The notes: generated from the letters alone by a model not told the origin. Positions 44,801-54,182 are shown, counted from the stretch's first letter. The stretch is 64,000 nucleotides of DNA from CAYZTY01 sp964444665 (GCA_964444665.1 CAYUIE010000015.1:12591-76590); one strand, 5' to 3'. Numbers and translations: made by a program.

Positions 44801-45468
44801 AAATAATTTTACTCGGCTCACCTGGTGCCGGCAAAGGAACACAATGCAAGCTTATTGTTGAAAGATACGGTCTGGAGCATATATCCAGCGGTGATATCCT
44901 GAGAAGAGAGCGTTCTAAGGATACTGAGCTGGGTAAGAAGGCTCAGGGATATATGGATTCAGGTGGACTTGTGCCGGATGATATAGTTGTGGAAATGATG
45001 GTAAAGGCGATAAAGAATTCCGGCCCGGCCGGTTATATCCTTGATGGTTTTCCGCGGACTGTTTTTCAGGCCGAGAGACTTGATAAATCACTTGGACAGA
45101 CGGGTGAAAAGATAGATATAGTTTTGAACCTGAAAGTGACTGACCAGATTGTTATCTCAAGAATTACGGGCAGACGCAGTTGCCCCAAATGTGGTGCCGT
45201 TTATCACATTAAGAATATGAAACCCAAAGTCGATGGCCTGTGTGATAATGACGGCAGCGAGCTTGTTCAGCGGCCTGATGACAGCCCCGAGGTAGTTGCC
45301 AAAAGGCTTGAAGCGTATTATAAACATACTGTTGCTGTGGTGGATTATTACGAAAGAGCGCATTTGGTTTATCATATTAATGCAAGTGCACCTCTTGAGA
45401 AAATTACCGCTGACGTGTTTGAAAAATTAGACGGCCTTGTTTCCTCGCAGGCCTGCAAAAGCGGTTAG
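44797..45468 (+). CDS. adk: adenylate kinase
   Basis: This 223-residue enzyme converts AMP and ATP to two ADP. The P-loop GSPGAGKGT is at residues 7-15, the AMP-binding region has SSGDILRRE, and DGFPRT is present. The LID domain is the long zinc-binding type with C129, C132, C149 and D152. It overlaps secY by 4 bases and precedes map, the common bacterial order. Confidence 0.97.
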   Translation: MKIILLGSPGAGKGTQCKLIVERYGLEHISSGDILRRERSKDTELGKKAQGYMDSGGLVPDDIVVEMMVKAIKNSGPAGYILDGFPRTVFQAERLDKSLGQTGEKIDIVLNLKVTDQIVISRITGRRSCPKCGAVYHIKNMKPKVDGLCDNDGSELVQRPDDSPEVVAKRLEAYYKHTVAVVDYYERAHLVYHINASAPLEKITADVFEKLDGLVSSQACKSG

Positions 45469-45473
45469 TATAA

Positions 45474-46268
45474 ATGGCTATAACACTTCGCAGTCGCAGA
45501 GAGATAGAACTGCTTCGGAGGGCTGGAGCTGTAGTAGCGAGTGTTCTTTGTCAATTAAAGGAGGTTGCTGAGCCGGGCATTAGCACGGCAGAGCTTAACG
45601 AGTTGGCTTTGCGGATTACGATTGAAGCGGGTGCCGAGCCATTGTTTAAGGGTGTTCGTAATATCGGCGCAAAGTTTCCTTTTCCGGGAGTGATTTGTGC
45701 TTCGATAAATGAACAGTTAGTGCATGGAATACCTTCTCCAGAGGTTAAGTTGCAGAAGGGCGATATATTGAGCATTGATTATGGTGCGAAGCTGGCTGGC
45801 TATTGTGGTGATGCAGCAATAACCGTAGGTGTAGGGCATATTTCCGCCGAGCGGCGTCGCCTTATGGATATTACCAAGCGGCTCCTCGATATAGCTATTG
45901 AGAATTCAGTTCCAGGTGTCAAATGGAGCCGTATTGCCGCTCAGATGCAGAAATGTGCGGAATCTGCGGGATTCTCGGTGGTCAGAGAATTTGTTGGACA
46001 TGGAATTGGCACTGAGATGTGGGAAGAGCCGAAAGTGCCGAATTTTGTTAGTGATGAGTTGCTTGCAGATGATATTGTTTTGCAGGAAGGAATGATTTTG
46101 GCGGTCGAGCCGATGGTTAATATGGGAACGTGGGCGGTTAAGACCTTGAAGGACGGCTGGACGGTAGTGACGAAAGACAGGCAGTGCTCGGCACATTTTG
46201 AGCATACGATAGCTATAGTGAAAAATGGATGTGAGGTGTTGACGGAACAAAAGGTTAAAAAGGGCTAA
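45474..46268 (+). CDS. map: type I methionine aminopeptidase
   Basis: This 264-residue enzyme removes initiator methionine. The five metal ligands are D102, D113, H176, E212 and E243, in IDYGAKL, CGDAAI, FVGHGIG, VEPMVN and HFEHTIA. A conserved His in QLVHGIPS is also present. It starts 5 bases after adk. Confidence 0.97.
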   Translation: MAITLRSRREIELLRRAGAVVASVLCQLKEVAEPGISTAELNELALRITIEAGAEPLFKGVRNIGAKFPFPGVICASINEQLVHGIPSPEVKLQKGDILSIDYGAKLAGYCGDAAITVGVGHISAERRRLMDITKRLLDIAIENSVPGVKWSRIAAQMQKCAESAGFSVVREFVGHGIGTEMWEEPKVPNFVSDELLADDIVLQEGMILAVEPMVNMGTWAVKTLKDGWTVVTKDRQCSAHFEHTIAIVKNGCEVLTEQKVKKG

Positions 46269-46321
46269 AGACTATTTAGCGACAGAAAGACCGAGTTTTC
46301 TCGGTGGGCTATTTACGGCTA

Positions 46322-46537
46322 ATGGTGAAGAAAGATGCAATAAGGTTGGATGCGAAGGTGATTGAGGCATTGCCTAATGCAATGTTCAGAGTCGAATTGG
46401 AAAACGGTCATAAGGTCCTGGCACATGTATCGGGAAAAATGAGAATGCATTTTATTCGTATTCTACCGGGAGATACGGTTACTCTGGAAATGTCACCCTA
46501 TGACCTGACTCGCGGCCGAATTATTATGCGTAAGTAA
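46322..46537 (+). CDS. infA: translation initiation factor IF-1
   Basis: This 71-residue OB-fold factor has AKVIEALPNAMFRVELENGHKVLAHVSGKMR (read as two adjoining parts) and ends with DLTRGRIIMRK. The ATG at 46322 is the normal start; an in-frame upstream codon at 46304 is rejected. The C-terminal 'R-G-R-I' motif is typical of IF-1. Confidence 0.96.
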   Translation: MVKKDAIRLDAKVIEALPNAMFRVELENGHKVLAHVSGKMRMHFIRILPGDTVTLEMSPYDLTRGRIIMRK

Positions 46538-46615
46538 CCTGATTGCGATAGTATCGGTTTGAGCGATAGATTTTTAGCTGACGTGCAACAGATGAGATAG
46601 AAAACGGAGAAGATT

Positions 46616-46729
46616 ATGAAGGTTAGAAGTTCAGTAAAGCGTATTTGTGAGAATTGCAGGATTGTCCGCCGCAAAGGTGTGGTACGGGTAATATGTACAA
46701 ATCCCCGCCATAAGCAGCGGCAGGGCTGA
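46616..46729 (+). CDS. rpmJ: 50S ribosomal protein L36
   Basis: This 37-residue protein is below usual ORF length limits. It starts MKVRSSVKRICENC and ends RHKQRQG. The zinc ligands C11, C14, C27 and H32 are all present. ACGGAGAAG precedes the ATG. It lies between infA and rpsM, the conserved location. Confidence 0.97.
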   Translation: MKVRSSVKRICENCRIVRRKGVVRVICTNPRHKQRQG

Positions 46730-46759
46730 TTGTGAGATTTAAGTAAACAGGGAGTTACT

Positions 46760-47143
46760 ATGCCGCGTATTGTTGGAGTTGATGTGCCGAATAATAAGCC
46801 TTCTTGGATAGCCCTGACCTATATTTTCGGAATAGGCAGGCACGCCTCACGGTTGATATTGAAAGAGGTTGGGGTTGAAGGAACTTTGCGTGCCGGAAAG
46901 CTGGCCGAGGATGAGTTGAGTCGGATTACCCAAATCATCGAACGTGACTATACAATAGAAGGTCAACTACGCAGACAGGTATCACAGAATATAGCCAGGT
47001 TGCGTGATATTAAATGCTATCGTGGGATTAGGCACCGTCGCGGCCTGCCGGTTCGTGGTCAGCAGACCCAAAGTAACGCACGTACACGTAAGGGCCCGAG
47101 AAAAACTGTGGCCGGCAAAAAGGGCGTTAAGGATATGCATTAA
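46760..47143 (+). CDS. rpsM: 30S ribosomal protein S13
   Basis: This 127-residue head protein has a helix-two-turn-helix N-terminal domain starting PRIVGVDVPNNKPSWIAL. The basic C-terminus has CYRGIRHRRGLPVRGQQTQSN, read in parts, followed by TRKGPRKTVAGKK. Residues near the end contact tRNA. Confidence 0.97.
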   Translation: MPRIVGVDVPNNKPSWIALTYIFGIGRHASRLILKEVGVEGTLRAGKLAEDELSRITQIIERDYTIEGQLRRQVSQNIARLRDIKCYRGIRHRRGLPVRGQQTQSNARTRKGPRKTVAGKKGVKDMH

Positions 47144-47150
47144 AATAAAT

Positions 47151-47170
47151 TTTGCAGTTTTAACTGCAAA
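47151..47170. repeat. inverted repeat between rpsM and rpsK
   Basis: TTTGCAGTT (47151-47159) and AACTGCAAA (47162-47170) pair exactly around a 2-base loop, just after the rpsM stop. It has no T tract, so it may be an RNA-processing or regulatory hairpin. Confidence 0.45.
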
Positions 47171-47215
47171 CTAACGGTTTTTACGCCAAAAACAGAGCAG
47201 GAGATATAAAACAGT

Positions 47216-47596
47216 ATGGCGAAAATCTCAAGACGTAAAATTAGAAGAAATGTAGCCAAGGCTGTCGCTCATATCAAAGCGACGTTTAATAACACGCTGA
47301 TAACTATTACAGATGTGGATGGAGATACGATTTGTCATGATTCGGCCGGTACAGTAGGTTTTAAAGGTGCGCGTAAGAGTACTCCTTTTGCGGCTCAGCG
47401 TGCTGCGCAGAAATGTGCCAGCACCGCCATTCGTTATGGAGTTCGCGAGGTTGAGATTAAAGTCAAGGGCCCCGGCTCGGGCAGGGAATCTGCAATTGCG
47501 GCGCTGCAGCAGGCAGGCCTGCGTATTGCCTCAATAGAAGATGTTACTCCGATTCCTCATAATGGTTGTCGACCTCGCAAGCGTCGCAGGGTCTAA
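47216..47596 (+). CDS. rpsK: 30S ribosomal protein S11
   Basis: This 126-residue platform protein contains HIKATFNNTLITITD, the GFKGARKSTPFAAQRAA segment and the C-terminal signature DVTPIPHNGCRPRKRRRV. The length is standard. The order rpsM-rpsK-rpsD-rpoA-rplQ is the alpha operon. Confidence 0.98.
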   Translation: MAKISRRKIRRNVAKAVAHIKATFNNTLITITDVDGDTICHDSAGTVGFKGARKSTPFAAQRAAQKCASTAIRYGVREVEIKVKGPGSGRESAIAALQQAGLRIASIEDVTPIPHNGCRPRKRRRV

Positions 47597-47681
47597 TATA
47601 AATAGTGTAAAATAAAAATAAATTGAGCATAGTTAGGTATTATCTATAACAATGGAATTTAATTGGAGACAGATATAAGAA

Positions 47682-48314
47682 ATGGGACGTTATCTCGGAC
47701 CATCCTGCAGGCTTTGTCGCCGTGAGGGAATGAAACTGATGCTTAAGGGTATTAAGTGCGAAACTGCAAAATGCCCGATAGAAAAGCGTACGCGCAATAC
47801 AGCCCCTGGAATGCACGGGTGGCGCAGAGGGCGTGGTAGTGAGTATGCCGTTCGGCTGAGGGAAAAGCAAAAAGTCAAACGCTATTACGGAGTATTTGAG
47901 AATCAGTTTATGCGGTTTTTCCGCCGTGCCGAGCGGATGAAGGGTAACACCGGCGAACAGTTGCTTTGTTTGCTTGAGAGACGGCTGGATAATGCGGTTT
48001 ATAAACTCAATTTCGCCCCTTCACGAACGGCGGCAAGACAATTAGTTAATCACGGCCATATCTATGTAAACGGCCGAAAGGTAGACCTGAGCGATTATGT
48101 GCTCAGTGTCGGTGATAAAATCAGTACGAAGAACTCGGAGAAAAGCTTAAAGCTGATAAAGGCTCAGCTGGAGAGTAATCCAAACTTTGTTACCCAGGCG
48201 TGGCTTCAACTGGATTCGCAAAAGGCGCATGCTGTAGTTGTAGCACTGCCTGGTCGAGACGATGTTCAGCTTCCTATTGAGGACCACCTTGTGGTCGAAT
48301 TTTGTTCGAGATAA
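47682..48314 (+). CDS. rpsD: 30S ribosomal protein S4, zinc-binding form
   Basis: This 210-residue assembly initiator has four N-terminal cysteines (C9, C12, C26, C31), the zinc-binding version. The S4 RNA-binding domain contains RLDNAVYKLNFAPSRTAARQ and LVNHGHIYVNGRKVDL. In Escherichia coli S4 represses the alpha operon. Confidence 0.97.
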   Translation: MGRYLGPSCRLCRREGMKLMLKGIKCETAKCPIEKRTRNTAPGMHGWRRGRGSEYAVRLREKQKVKRYYGVFENQFMRFFRRAERMKGNTGEQLLCLLERRLDNAVYKLNFAPSRTAARQLVNHGHIYVNGRKVDLSDYVLSVGDKISTKNSEKSLKLIKAQLESNPNFVTQAWLQLDSQKAHAVVVALPGRDDVQLPIEDHLVVEFCSR

Positions 48315-48419
48315 CGGCGAGGTAAAATTATTGGTCTCTGACAAAGATAACTGAAGGCGAGTATTTGCCGGATGTAGAGTGGCTCAAAACACCAACGACA
48401 AATTTTAGGGAGGCGATAG

Positions 48420-49424
48420 ATGAGGATTACGTGGCGTGGCTTGGAATTGCCTACTCGTATCGAGCGAGACAAGAAAGTATCAACGAACAATTACGGACGT
48501 TTTATAATTGAACCGTTCGAACGTGGATTTGGCACAACAATTGGCAACAGCCTGAGGCGCATACTACTGTCATCTTTGCAGGGAGCTGCCGTTACTTCCA
48601 TCAGGATTTCGGGCGTTGACCATGAATTTACGACCATTCAGGGCGTGATGGAGGATATTACCGAGATTATCTTGAATGTGAAAAAACTTATCATTCGAAT
48701 GCAAAGTGAAGAGCCCAGGATTATGTCTGTCTCGGCCGAGAAGGCGGGTGAGGTTAAAGCTCAGAGCATTGTTGCCGACCCTGCTATCCAGGTAGTGAAT
48801 GCGGATCTCGTTTTAGCTACTTTGACTAAAGATGTTAAATTCGAGATGGAAATGATCGTTGAAAATGGCCGTGGCTATTCGCCTTCGTACGAGAGAGTGG
48901 CCGATACGGACAGATTCAACCAGGAAATCGGCAAAATAGTGGTCGATGCGATATATTCGCCTGTTATACGTGTTCGTTACCGCACGGAGGATACTCGTGT
49001 TGGTCAGCGTACAAATTACGACCGCTTGATACTTGAAATCTGGACCAATGAGACGCTTAGTCCGGAAATGGCGCTGGTAGAGGCCGCAAAAATAATGCGT
49101 AAGCACATTAATCCTTTTGTTCAATACTTTGAGCTTGGAGATGAGACAGTTGAGGAAGAGTTGGTTTCTGAAGTGGCCGAGGAAACCGGGGTTGACGAGG
49201 AGTTGATGTCAAAGTTAAACATGCTTATAGAAGAATTGGAACTTTCGGTCAGGGCCAGTAACTGTCTTGATTCAGTTAAGATTCGAACCGTCGGCGAGCT
49301 GGTAAAGATGACAGAGGCCGATTTGTTGAAGGTTCGCAGTTTTGGCAAGACAAGTTTGAGAGAGGTCCAGAGAAAACTCGCGGACCTCGGCGGATTGTCC
49401 CTGGGGATGACCAATTTACTTTAG
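48420..49424 (+). CDS. rpoA: DNA-directed RNA polymerase subunit alpha
   Basis: This 334-residue subunit starts polymerase assembly. The N-terminal domain has GFGTTIGNSLRRILLSSLQGAAV (read in parts), the dimerisation signature. The C-terminal domain (about 255-334) has the helix-hairpin-helix region LSVRASNCLDSVKI and LLKVRSFGKTSLREVQRKL, which binds promoter DNA and activators. The linker is Glu-rich. Confidence 0.98.
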   Translation: MRITWRGLELPTRIERDKKVSTNNYGRFIIEPFERGFGTTIGNSLRRILLSSLQGAAVTSIRISGVDHEFTTIQGVMEDITEIILNVKKLIIRMQSEEPRIMSVSAEKAGEVKAQSIVADPAIQVVNADLVLATLTKDVKFEMEMIVENGRGYSPSYERVADTDRFNQEIGKIVVDAIYSPVIRVRYRTEDTRVGQRTNYDRLILEIWTNETLSPEMALVEAAKIMRKHINPFVQYFELGDETVEEELVSEVAEETGVDEELMSKLNMLIEELELSVRASNCLDSVKIRTVGELVKMTEADLLKVRSFGKTSLREVQRKLADLGGLSLGMTNLL

Positions 49425-49455
49425 TTTAGCAGAATTTTTCGGAGAAAATGGAAAT

Positions 49456-49944
49456 ATGCGTCACCGGATAGCAGGGCGTCATCTAAGTAGAACGAGTAAA
49501 CATCGGCTTGCAGTACGCCGGAATCTGGTAGCCAGCCTTTTTGAGCATGAGACTATTTCAACGACTGTCGAAAAAGCCAAAGAGGTCAAAAGTTTTGCTG
49601 AGAAGTTGATTACTATCGCCAGGAAAGGCACGCTGGCTGCAAGACGTCAGGCTATCGCATTGCTTGGTAATCGTGATATAACAATTGATAGTGAAGGCGG
49701 CGAGACGGGCAGTAAAACTGTCATTGGGAAACTCTTTAGTGAGCTCGGTCCTCGATACCTGGACAGAACAGGCGGGTATACGCGCATCATACGTTTGTCT
49801 CAAAGACGGCTCGGCGATAACGGCCAGCTTGTTCTGCTGCAGCTTGTTGGGCAAAGCAAGGATTTGGCGGAAGAGACAACGGGGAAAAAGAAGAAAAAGG
49901 GCTCTCGCCGCAAGAAAAAAAAGTCCACTAAAAAGGGTGATTGA
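49456..49944 (+). CDS. rplQ: 50S ribosomal protein L17
   Basis: This 162-residue protein starts with MRHRIAGRHLSRTSKHRLA. The rest of the core has SLFEHETISTTVEKAKEVKSF and GGYTRIIRLSQRRLGDNG, read in parts. The last 25 residues are a Lys/Arg-rich tail that makes it longer than the usual 115-130. It closes the ribosomal protein run. Confidence 0.97.
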   Translation: MRHRIAGRHLSRTSKHRLAVRRNLVASLFEHETISTTVEKAKEVKSFAEKLITIARKGTLAARRQAIALLGNRDITIDSEGGETGSKTVIGKLFSELGPRYLDRTGGYTRIIRLSQRRLGDNGQLVLLQLVGQSKDLAEETTGKKKKKGSRRKKKKSTKKGD

Positions 49945-49998
49945 GTTCATAGAGAATCAGGAGAGGGATTGGTAGATTAAAATTGATACCAAAATATT

Positions 49999-50415
49999 AT
50001 GGCTGACGAACAGTGCATTTTTTGTAAGATTGCCTCGGGACAAATACCTGCTGTGAAAATATACGAGGATGTGGTTGTGATTGCATTTTTAGACATTAAT
50101 CCCGTAAGTGAAGGACATACATTGGTAGTTCCAAAAGCGCATTATGATAGACTACATGACTGTCCGACAGAGCTTCTGGCGGGAATAACCTCATCTCTTG
50201 GAAAAATTGGCAAGGCTGTTTGCGATGCAACGAATGCGGACGGCTACAATGTGCTTTGTAATAACGGCAAAGCGGCCGGCCAATTGGTGGCCCATTTGCA
50301 CTTTCACATTATTCCTCGCAGGGACAACGATGGGCTTTTTAATCATTGGCCTACTCAGAAGTATGAGCAGAGCAGAATTGAACAGATTGGCAGGAAGATT
50401 CGCGAAAGTTTGTAA
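49999..50415 (+). CDS. HIT family nucleotide hydrolase (Hint-like)
   Basis: This 138-residue protein has the histidine triad at H99, H101 and H103 (AHLHFHIIP). It also has the N-terminal CIFCKIASG zinc-like motif of Hint/HIT hydrolases and the EGHTLVVPKAH segment. The family hydrolyses AMP-lysine or dinucleoside polyphosphates. It is the last protein gene of the housekeeping run. No specific partner is indicated by the context. Confidence 0.93.
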   Translation: MADEQCIFCKIASGQIPAVKIYEDVVVIAFLDINPVSEGHTLVVPKAHYDRLHDCPTELLAGITSSLGKIGKAVCDATNADGYNVLCNNGKAAGQLVAHLHFHIIPRRDNDGLFNHWPTQKYEQSRIEQIGRKIRESL

Positions 50416-50480
50416 AAGTTAGGTTTTAGGGCTTGAACACGGGAATGTTTTCCGAGAATATATACTTTATTGACTATGAT

Positions 50481-50554
<74 letters not shown>

Positions 50555-50569
50555 TTTTGTTAATATAAG

Positions 50570-50599
50570 GCCAGTCAGCAACTTACGACTGGCTTTTTT
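50570..50599 (+). terminator. terminator after tRNA-fMet
   Basis: GCCAGTC (50570-50576) pairs with GACTGGC (50587-50593), followed by six T. It ends the housekeeping cluster. Confidence 0.75.
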
Positions 50600-50613
50600 G
50601 TTGCGCGAAACTT

Positions 50614-50645
50614 CGTAATTTCGAGTTACGCTTGCCCGGGGCGTG
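50614..50645 (+). repeat. 32-bp direct repeat, copy 1
   Basis: CGTAATTTCGAGTTACG followed by CTTGCCCGGGGCGTG matches 54096-54127 with one difference (C to T at base 24). It contains a CGTAA/TTACG inverted repeat. The two copies flank the GH3 remnant and the CE15 esterase gene. Confidence 0.7.
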
Positions 50646-50862
50646 TTTAGGCGTTCCAGTTTTGCCTTAAGTTGTATTTGCTATATTTGGATTATAGGAA
50701 GAGAATATTCTCTTTTAGAATATCTGATTATGAATGCATAGCACATAATAAAAAAAGCGCAATACAAATTAATTATAAAAAATTTCAATCCTACCGCATT
50801 CCTGTTCGAACCCGGTACAATGTGTCCATACACATCCACAGTTGTTTGAATCGAATCTATTC

Positions 50863-51411
50863 CTAAGGCGGAGAAATGACCACAAGTGTATCAATTAACC
50901 TTATATCTTCGGAGGAGCTACCAATCATTATTTCAAAAACACCTGGTTCTACAAGGAAGCTTTCTGTAGCAGTGTTATAAAAAGCCAATTCCTCAGCTGG
51001 CAAATTAAACGTAATTGTTTTTGTTTGGCTCGGTTGTAAGTTAATTCTTTTTAACATTTTGAGTTCTTTGATAGGCCTTTTTACGGTTGCGGCAACATCG
51101 TGGACATATAATTGAACAACTTCATCGCCTTCACAGCTGCCGATATTCTGTACATCTACACTGATATTCGCTGCTGCCTCAGTAGTTATTAAATTAGGTT
51201 ATATTTGAAGATTGCTATAGCTAAATTCCGTATAGCTCAAACCGTGACCGAAAGGATACAGCGGTTCTTCTTCAAAGTACATATAGCACCTGTTAACATC
51301 AACGACATTGTAATCATCAAAGTCCGGCAGTTGTCCAACTGACGCATAAGATGTCACAGGCATTTTACCTGCCGGATTGTAATCACCAAACAAAACATCG
51401 GCGATTGGTGA
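50863..51411 (-). pseudogene. GH3 beta-glucosidase C-terminal remnant
   Basis: On the minus strand the translation reads ADVLFGDYNPAGKMPVTSY, then LYPFGHGLSYTEFSYSNL, which are signatures of the C-terminal domain of glycoside hydrolase family 3. After an in-frame TAA the same frame continues with ISVDVQNIGSCEGDEVVQLY and LKMLKRINLQPSQTKTITF, the fibronectin-like terminal domain. About 180 residues remain of a family that is usually 700-900 long, and homology stops near 51411. It is therefore a 5'-truncated, nonsense-mutated pseudogene. It lies directly downstream of tRNA-fMet, in opposite orientation. Confidence 0.75.
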
Positions 51412-51519
51412 CCTTATACAACGCCGCCATCACCGAATTAGATTCCGGCCTGCCGATTATAATAACAAAGTGTTCCTTTTTTAAAAAAATAAGTGTTTTT
51501 TTGTTGTCTTAAGAAAAAC

Positions 51520-51547
51520 TTGCAATAAATGAAAAAAAAGTTATAAT
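51520..51547 (+). promoter_or_regulatory. promoter for the CE15 esterase
   Basis: TTGCAA (51520-51525) and TATAAT (51542-51547) are separated by 16 bases. The start would fall near 51554, about 140 bases before the ATG. Confidence 0.55.
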
Positions 51548-51694
51548 GAAGATGAATTATGAAAATAGATACCTGCTTAAAGATTGTTTTCATAGGTGTC
51601 TTTTTAAGACGTTAGGAGGAGTGTGCGGGGGAAAAAACAGACTTCACTACCACACGAACCAAAACAATAAAATTGACTTAAATATGGAGAAAAA

Positions 51695-54067
51695 ATGAAA
51701 CGATTAGCTTTTATATTCTCAATTGTGCTGGTTGCGGGGCTGATTGCCTCGCCGGCTTCTGCACTTACTATCGTTGTCAGAGCACAGGGAACGGATGGCA
51801 GTGAAATAATCAACTTGACCGTGAACAGCAGCGTTATTGGCAGCTGGAGATTAACCACAAGTATGGATGATTACACTGCCAACACCGTACTCAGCGGTAT
51901 CTGCACTGTCGAGTTCACTAATGATGCCGACGGCAGAGACGTCCAGGTTGACTATATTACTGTGGATGGTACTACTCTTCAGGCAGAAGACCAGGAAATT
52001 AATACAGGCGTCTGGGAGAACGGCTCCTGCGGCGGCTCATACAGCGAATGGATGCATTGCAGCGGCTATATTGACTTCGGCTGCGTCGGAACCTGTAGTA
52101 ACTTATCTGTCTCTCCAACATCGCTTGGTTTGGCGCCGGAAGCGAACAGCACGGGAACATTCGATATAACTTCAGACACCACCTGGACAGTTTCAAGCAA
52201 TCGGTCGTGGCTTACTCCCGACCCGACAGCAGGTGCAAACGATGTGACAGTAACTCTTACTGCACAGGCAAATATAAGCACCTCGAGAAGAATAGCAACG
52301 GTAACTGTTTCAGGAGAGAATGTCGCTTCAAAGACCGTAAAAGTCACACAAGAAGCGATACTATTTATACTCCAGAGATGGTTTATTATTGCGGCGGACG
52401 CGAACAGTACCCGTACAATCGACTTCACCTCGAGCAGAAGCTGGACCGTTTCAAGCGACCAGACCTGGCTTACGGTAAGTCCGGAATCAGGTTCGGGCGA
52501 TGGGACATTAACTGTTACTGCCCAGGAAAATACAACCCCCTCTACAAGAACAGCAATTGTAACCATTAATGTTCCAGAAGCTTCACAGACTGTAACAGTT
52601 GTACAGATGTATGATGGTGACGGCGAGTGTGTTATTCCGCCAATGCCTCCATTCTCATTTTTGTGGAATATTCCAACATTCCCTGACCCCTTTACATTCA
52701 TGGATGGTCATCGCATGACCACCATAGATGAATGGACATGCCGTCGTGCCGAAATAGCTACACTGGTTCAGGAATTTGAGTTAGGTTATATGCAGGAGAC
52801 GCCTTATTCTGCTACAACCGGTTCGTGGGACGGAAACGACCTGACAGTTACTGTTAACGATAACGGGGAAGTGATATCCTTCTCTTGTCCGATTACCTAT
52901 CCCAGCACAGGCAGCCCTCCTTATCCTGCCATGATAGGCCTGTTCTATTCTTTTTTAAACGACACAGAGCTCTCCAACCTGGGCGTGGCTGTAATTAACT
53001 TCCCCACTGACGAGATTGCAGAACAAGTCGATACCAGTTCGCGCGGAATAGGCAAGTTTTATGATATGTATGGAAGTGGTCATTCTGCAGGGGCATTAAT
53101 GGCATGGGCGTGGGGTGTGGACCGTTTGATAGACGCGCTCGAAAAGACCCCCGAAGCCAATATTGACCCAACCCGGCTTGGTGTTACAGGATGTTCCAGA
53201 TGGGGCAAGGGCGCTTTGGTGGCCGGCGCTTTCTGCGAACGGATTAAGCTCACCATACCCCAGGAATCCGGAGCCGGTGGCGCGGCAAGCTGGCGTGTTT
53301 CCCAATACCAGAAAGATACATTGGGGCAGAATGTCCAGACGCTGTCTCAAATCGTTACAGAGAATTGCTGGTTCAGGTCTGATTTCTCGCAATTCAGCAA
53401 CGTAAAAAAACTTCCGCTTGACCAGCACATGGTAGCGGCATTGTGCTTACCGAATGCTCTGCTTTTCATCGAAAACACCTCGATGGAATGGCTTGGCAAC
53501 CTGAGTACCTGGACCAACGGCAACGTTACGCATAAGGTATGGGAAGCGTTCGGGATACCTGATAAGATGGGTTTCTCACAGGTAGGTCATGGTGACCATT
53601 GCGTTTTCCCGTCTTCCCAGCAGCCGGAAGTGACCGCTTATGTCCAGAAGTTCCTCGTCGTCGGCGGTATAGCCGATACGAATATCATGGAAACTGACGG
53701 AGGTTTCATATTCGACGAGACAACATGGGTAGATTGGACAGTGCCTGATTTGAAATTGTTGGGCGACTTTGTTAATCCGTATGGGGTTAATTTCATTGAC
53801 TTTGCGGTTTTTGCCAATCACTGGCGAACTGAACGGCTATGGTGGGATTTGGTGCCAGCTGAAGGAGATGGTGTTGTAAACTTCCTGGACTGGGCTGTTT
53901 TTGCAAATAACTGGGATGGGAGTATGTTTCAGTTATCTTATTTTGTATCTCAATGGCTAATATCAGGTGTATACGCAGATATTGCCCCTGTACCTGATGG
54001 AGATGGAGTAGTCAACATGTTGGATTTACAGGTTCTAACCGAAAACTGGCTCGAAGGTCTTCAATAG
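51695..54067 (+). CDS. secreted 4-O-methyl-glucuronoyl methylesterase (CE15) with CBM, two BACON domains and dockerin-like tail
   Basis: This 790-residue exported protein has a signal peptide (1-23, ending ASA). Residues 24-128 form a carbohydrate-binding module like the calcium-dependent xylan-binding CBMs (VVRAQGTDGSE, EFTNDADGRDVQVDYI). Two BACON domains follow (about 140-222 and 225-302). The catalytic domain has the CE15 nucleophile motif GCSRWGKG (Ser 501), an ESGAGG acidic segment and GHGDHCVFP (His near 635). CE15 enzymes cleave ester links between lignin and glucuronoxylan. From about residue 690 there are three dockerin-like loops (for example GDGVVNFLDWAVF and GDGVVNMLDL). The gene has its own promoter and a bidirectional terminator beyond it. 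Confidence 0.85.
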   Translation: MKRLAFIFSIVLVAGLIASPASALTIVVRAQGTDGSEIINLTVNSSVIGSWRLTTSMDDYTANTVLSGICTVEFTNDADGRDVQVDYITVDGTTLQAEDQEINTGVWENGSCGGSYSEWMHCSGYIDFGCVGTCSNLSVSPTSLGLAPEANSTGTFDITSDTTWTVSSNRSWLTPDPTAGANDVTVTLTAQANISTSRRIATVTVSGENVASKTVKVTQEAILFILQRWFIIAADANSTRTIDFTSSRSWTVSSDQTWLTVSPESGSGDGTLTVTAQENTTPSTRTAIVTINVPEASQTVTVVQMYDGDGECVIPPMPPFSFLWNIPTFPDPFTFMDGHRMTTIDEWTCRRAEIATLVQEFELGYMQETPYSATTGSWDGNDLTVTVNDNGEVISFSCPITYPSTGSPPYPAMIGLFYSFLNDTELSNLGVAVINFPTDEIAEQVDTSSRGIGKFYDMYGSGHSAGALMAWAWGVDRLIDALEKTPEANIDPTRLGVTGCSRWGKGALVAGAFCERIKLTIPQESGAGGAASWRVSQYQKDTLGQNVQTLSQIVTENCWFRSDFSQFSNVKKLPLDQHMVAALCLPNALLFIENTSMEWLGNLSTWTNGNVTHKVWEAFGIPDKMGFSQVGHGDHCVFPSSQQPEVTAYVQKFLVVGGIADTNIMETDGGFIFDETTWVDWTVPDLKLLGDFVNPYGVNFIDFAVFANHWRTERLWWDLVPAEGDGVVNFLDWAVFANNWDGSMFQLSYFVSQWLISGVYADIAPVPDGDGVVNMLDLQVLTENWLEGLQ

Positions 54068-54095
54068 TTTTATCGCAGATATATCATCGTCGTCC

Positions 54096-54127
54096 CGTAA
54101 TTTCGAGTTACGCTTGCCTGGGGCGTG
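54096..54127 (+). repeat. 32-bp direct repeat, copy 2
   Basis: It matches the copy at 50614-50645 in 31 of 32 bases and keeps the same orientation. It begins 28 bases after the stop of the CE15 gene. Confidence 0.7.
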
Positions 54128-54182
54128 ATGATTAGTGAAGGAGGGAAGAAACTCGTAAGAAATTACTACTGATGTAAGAAAG

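Noticed and set aside
47151..47170. Inverted repeat after rpsM as a terminator
   Set aside because: It lacks a following T tract and lies inside an operon that is expected to be continuous; kept only as a repeat.
50672..50866. 64-codon plus-strand ORF after tRNA-fMet
   Set aside because: AT-driven composition, no ribosome-binding site and no recognisable domain; it abuts the GH3 remnant on the opposite strand.
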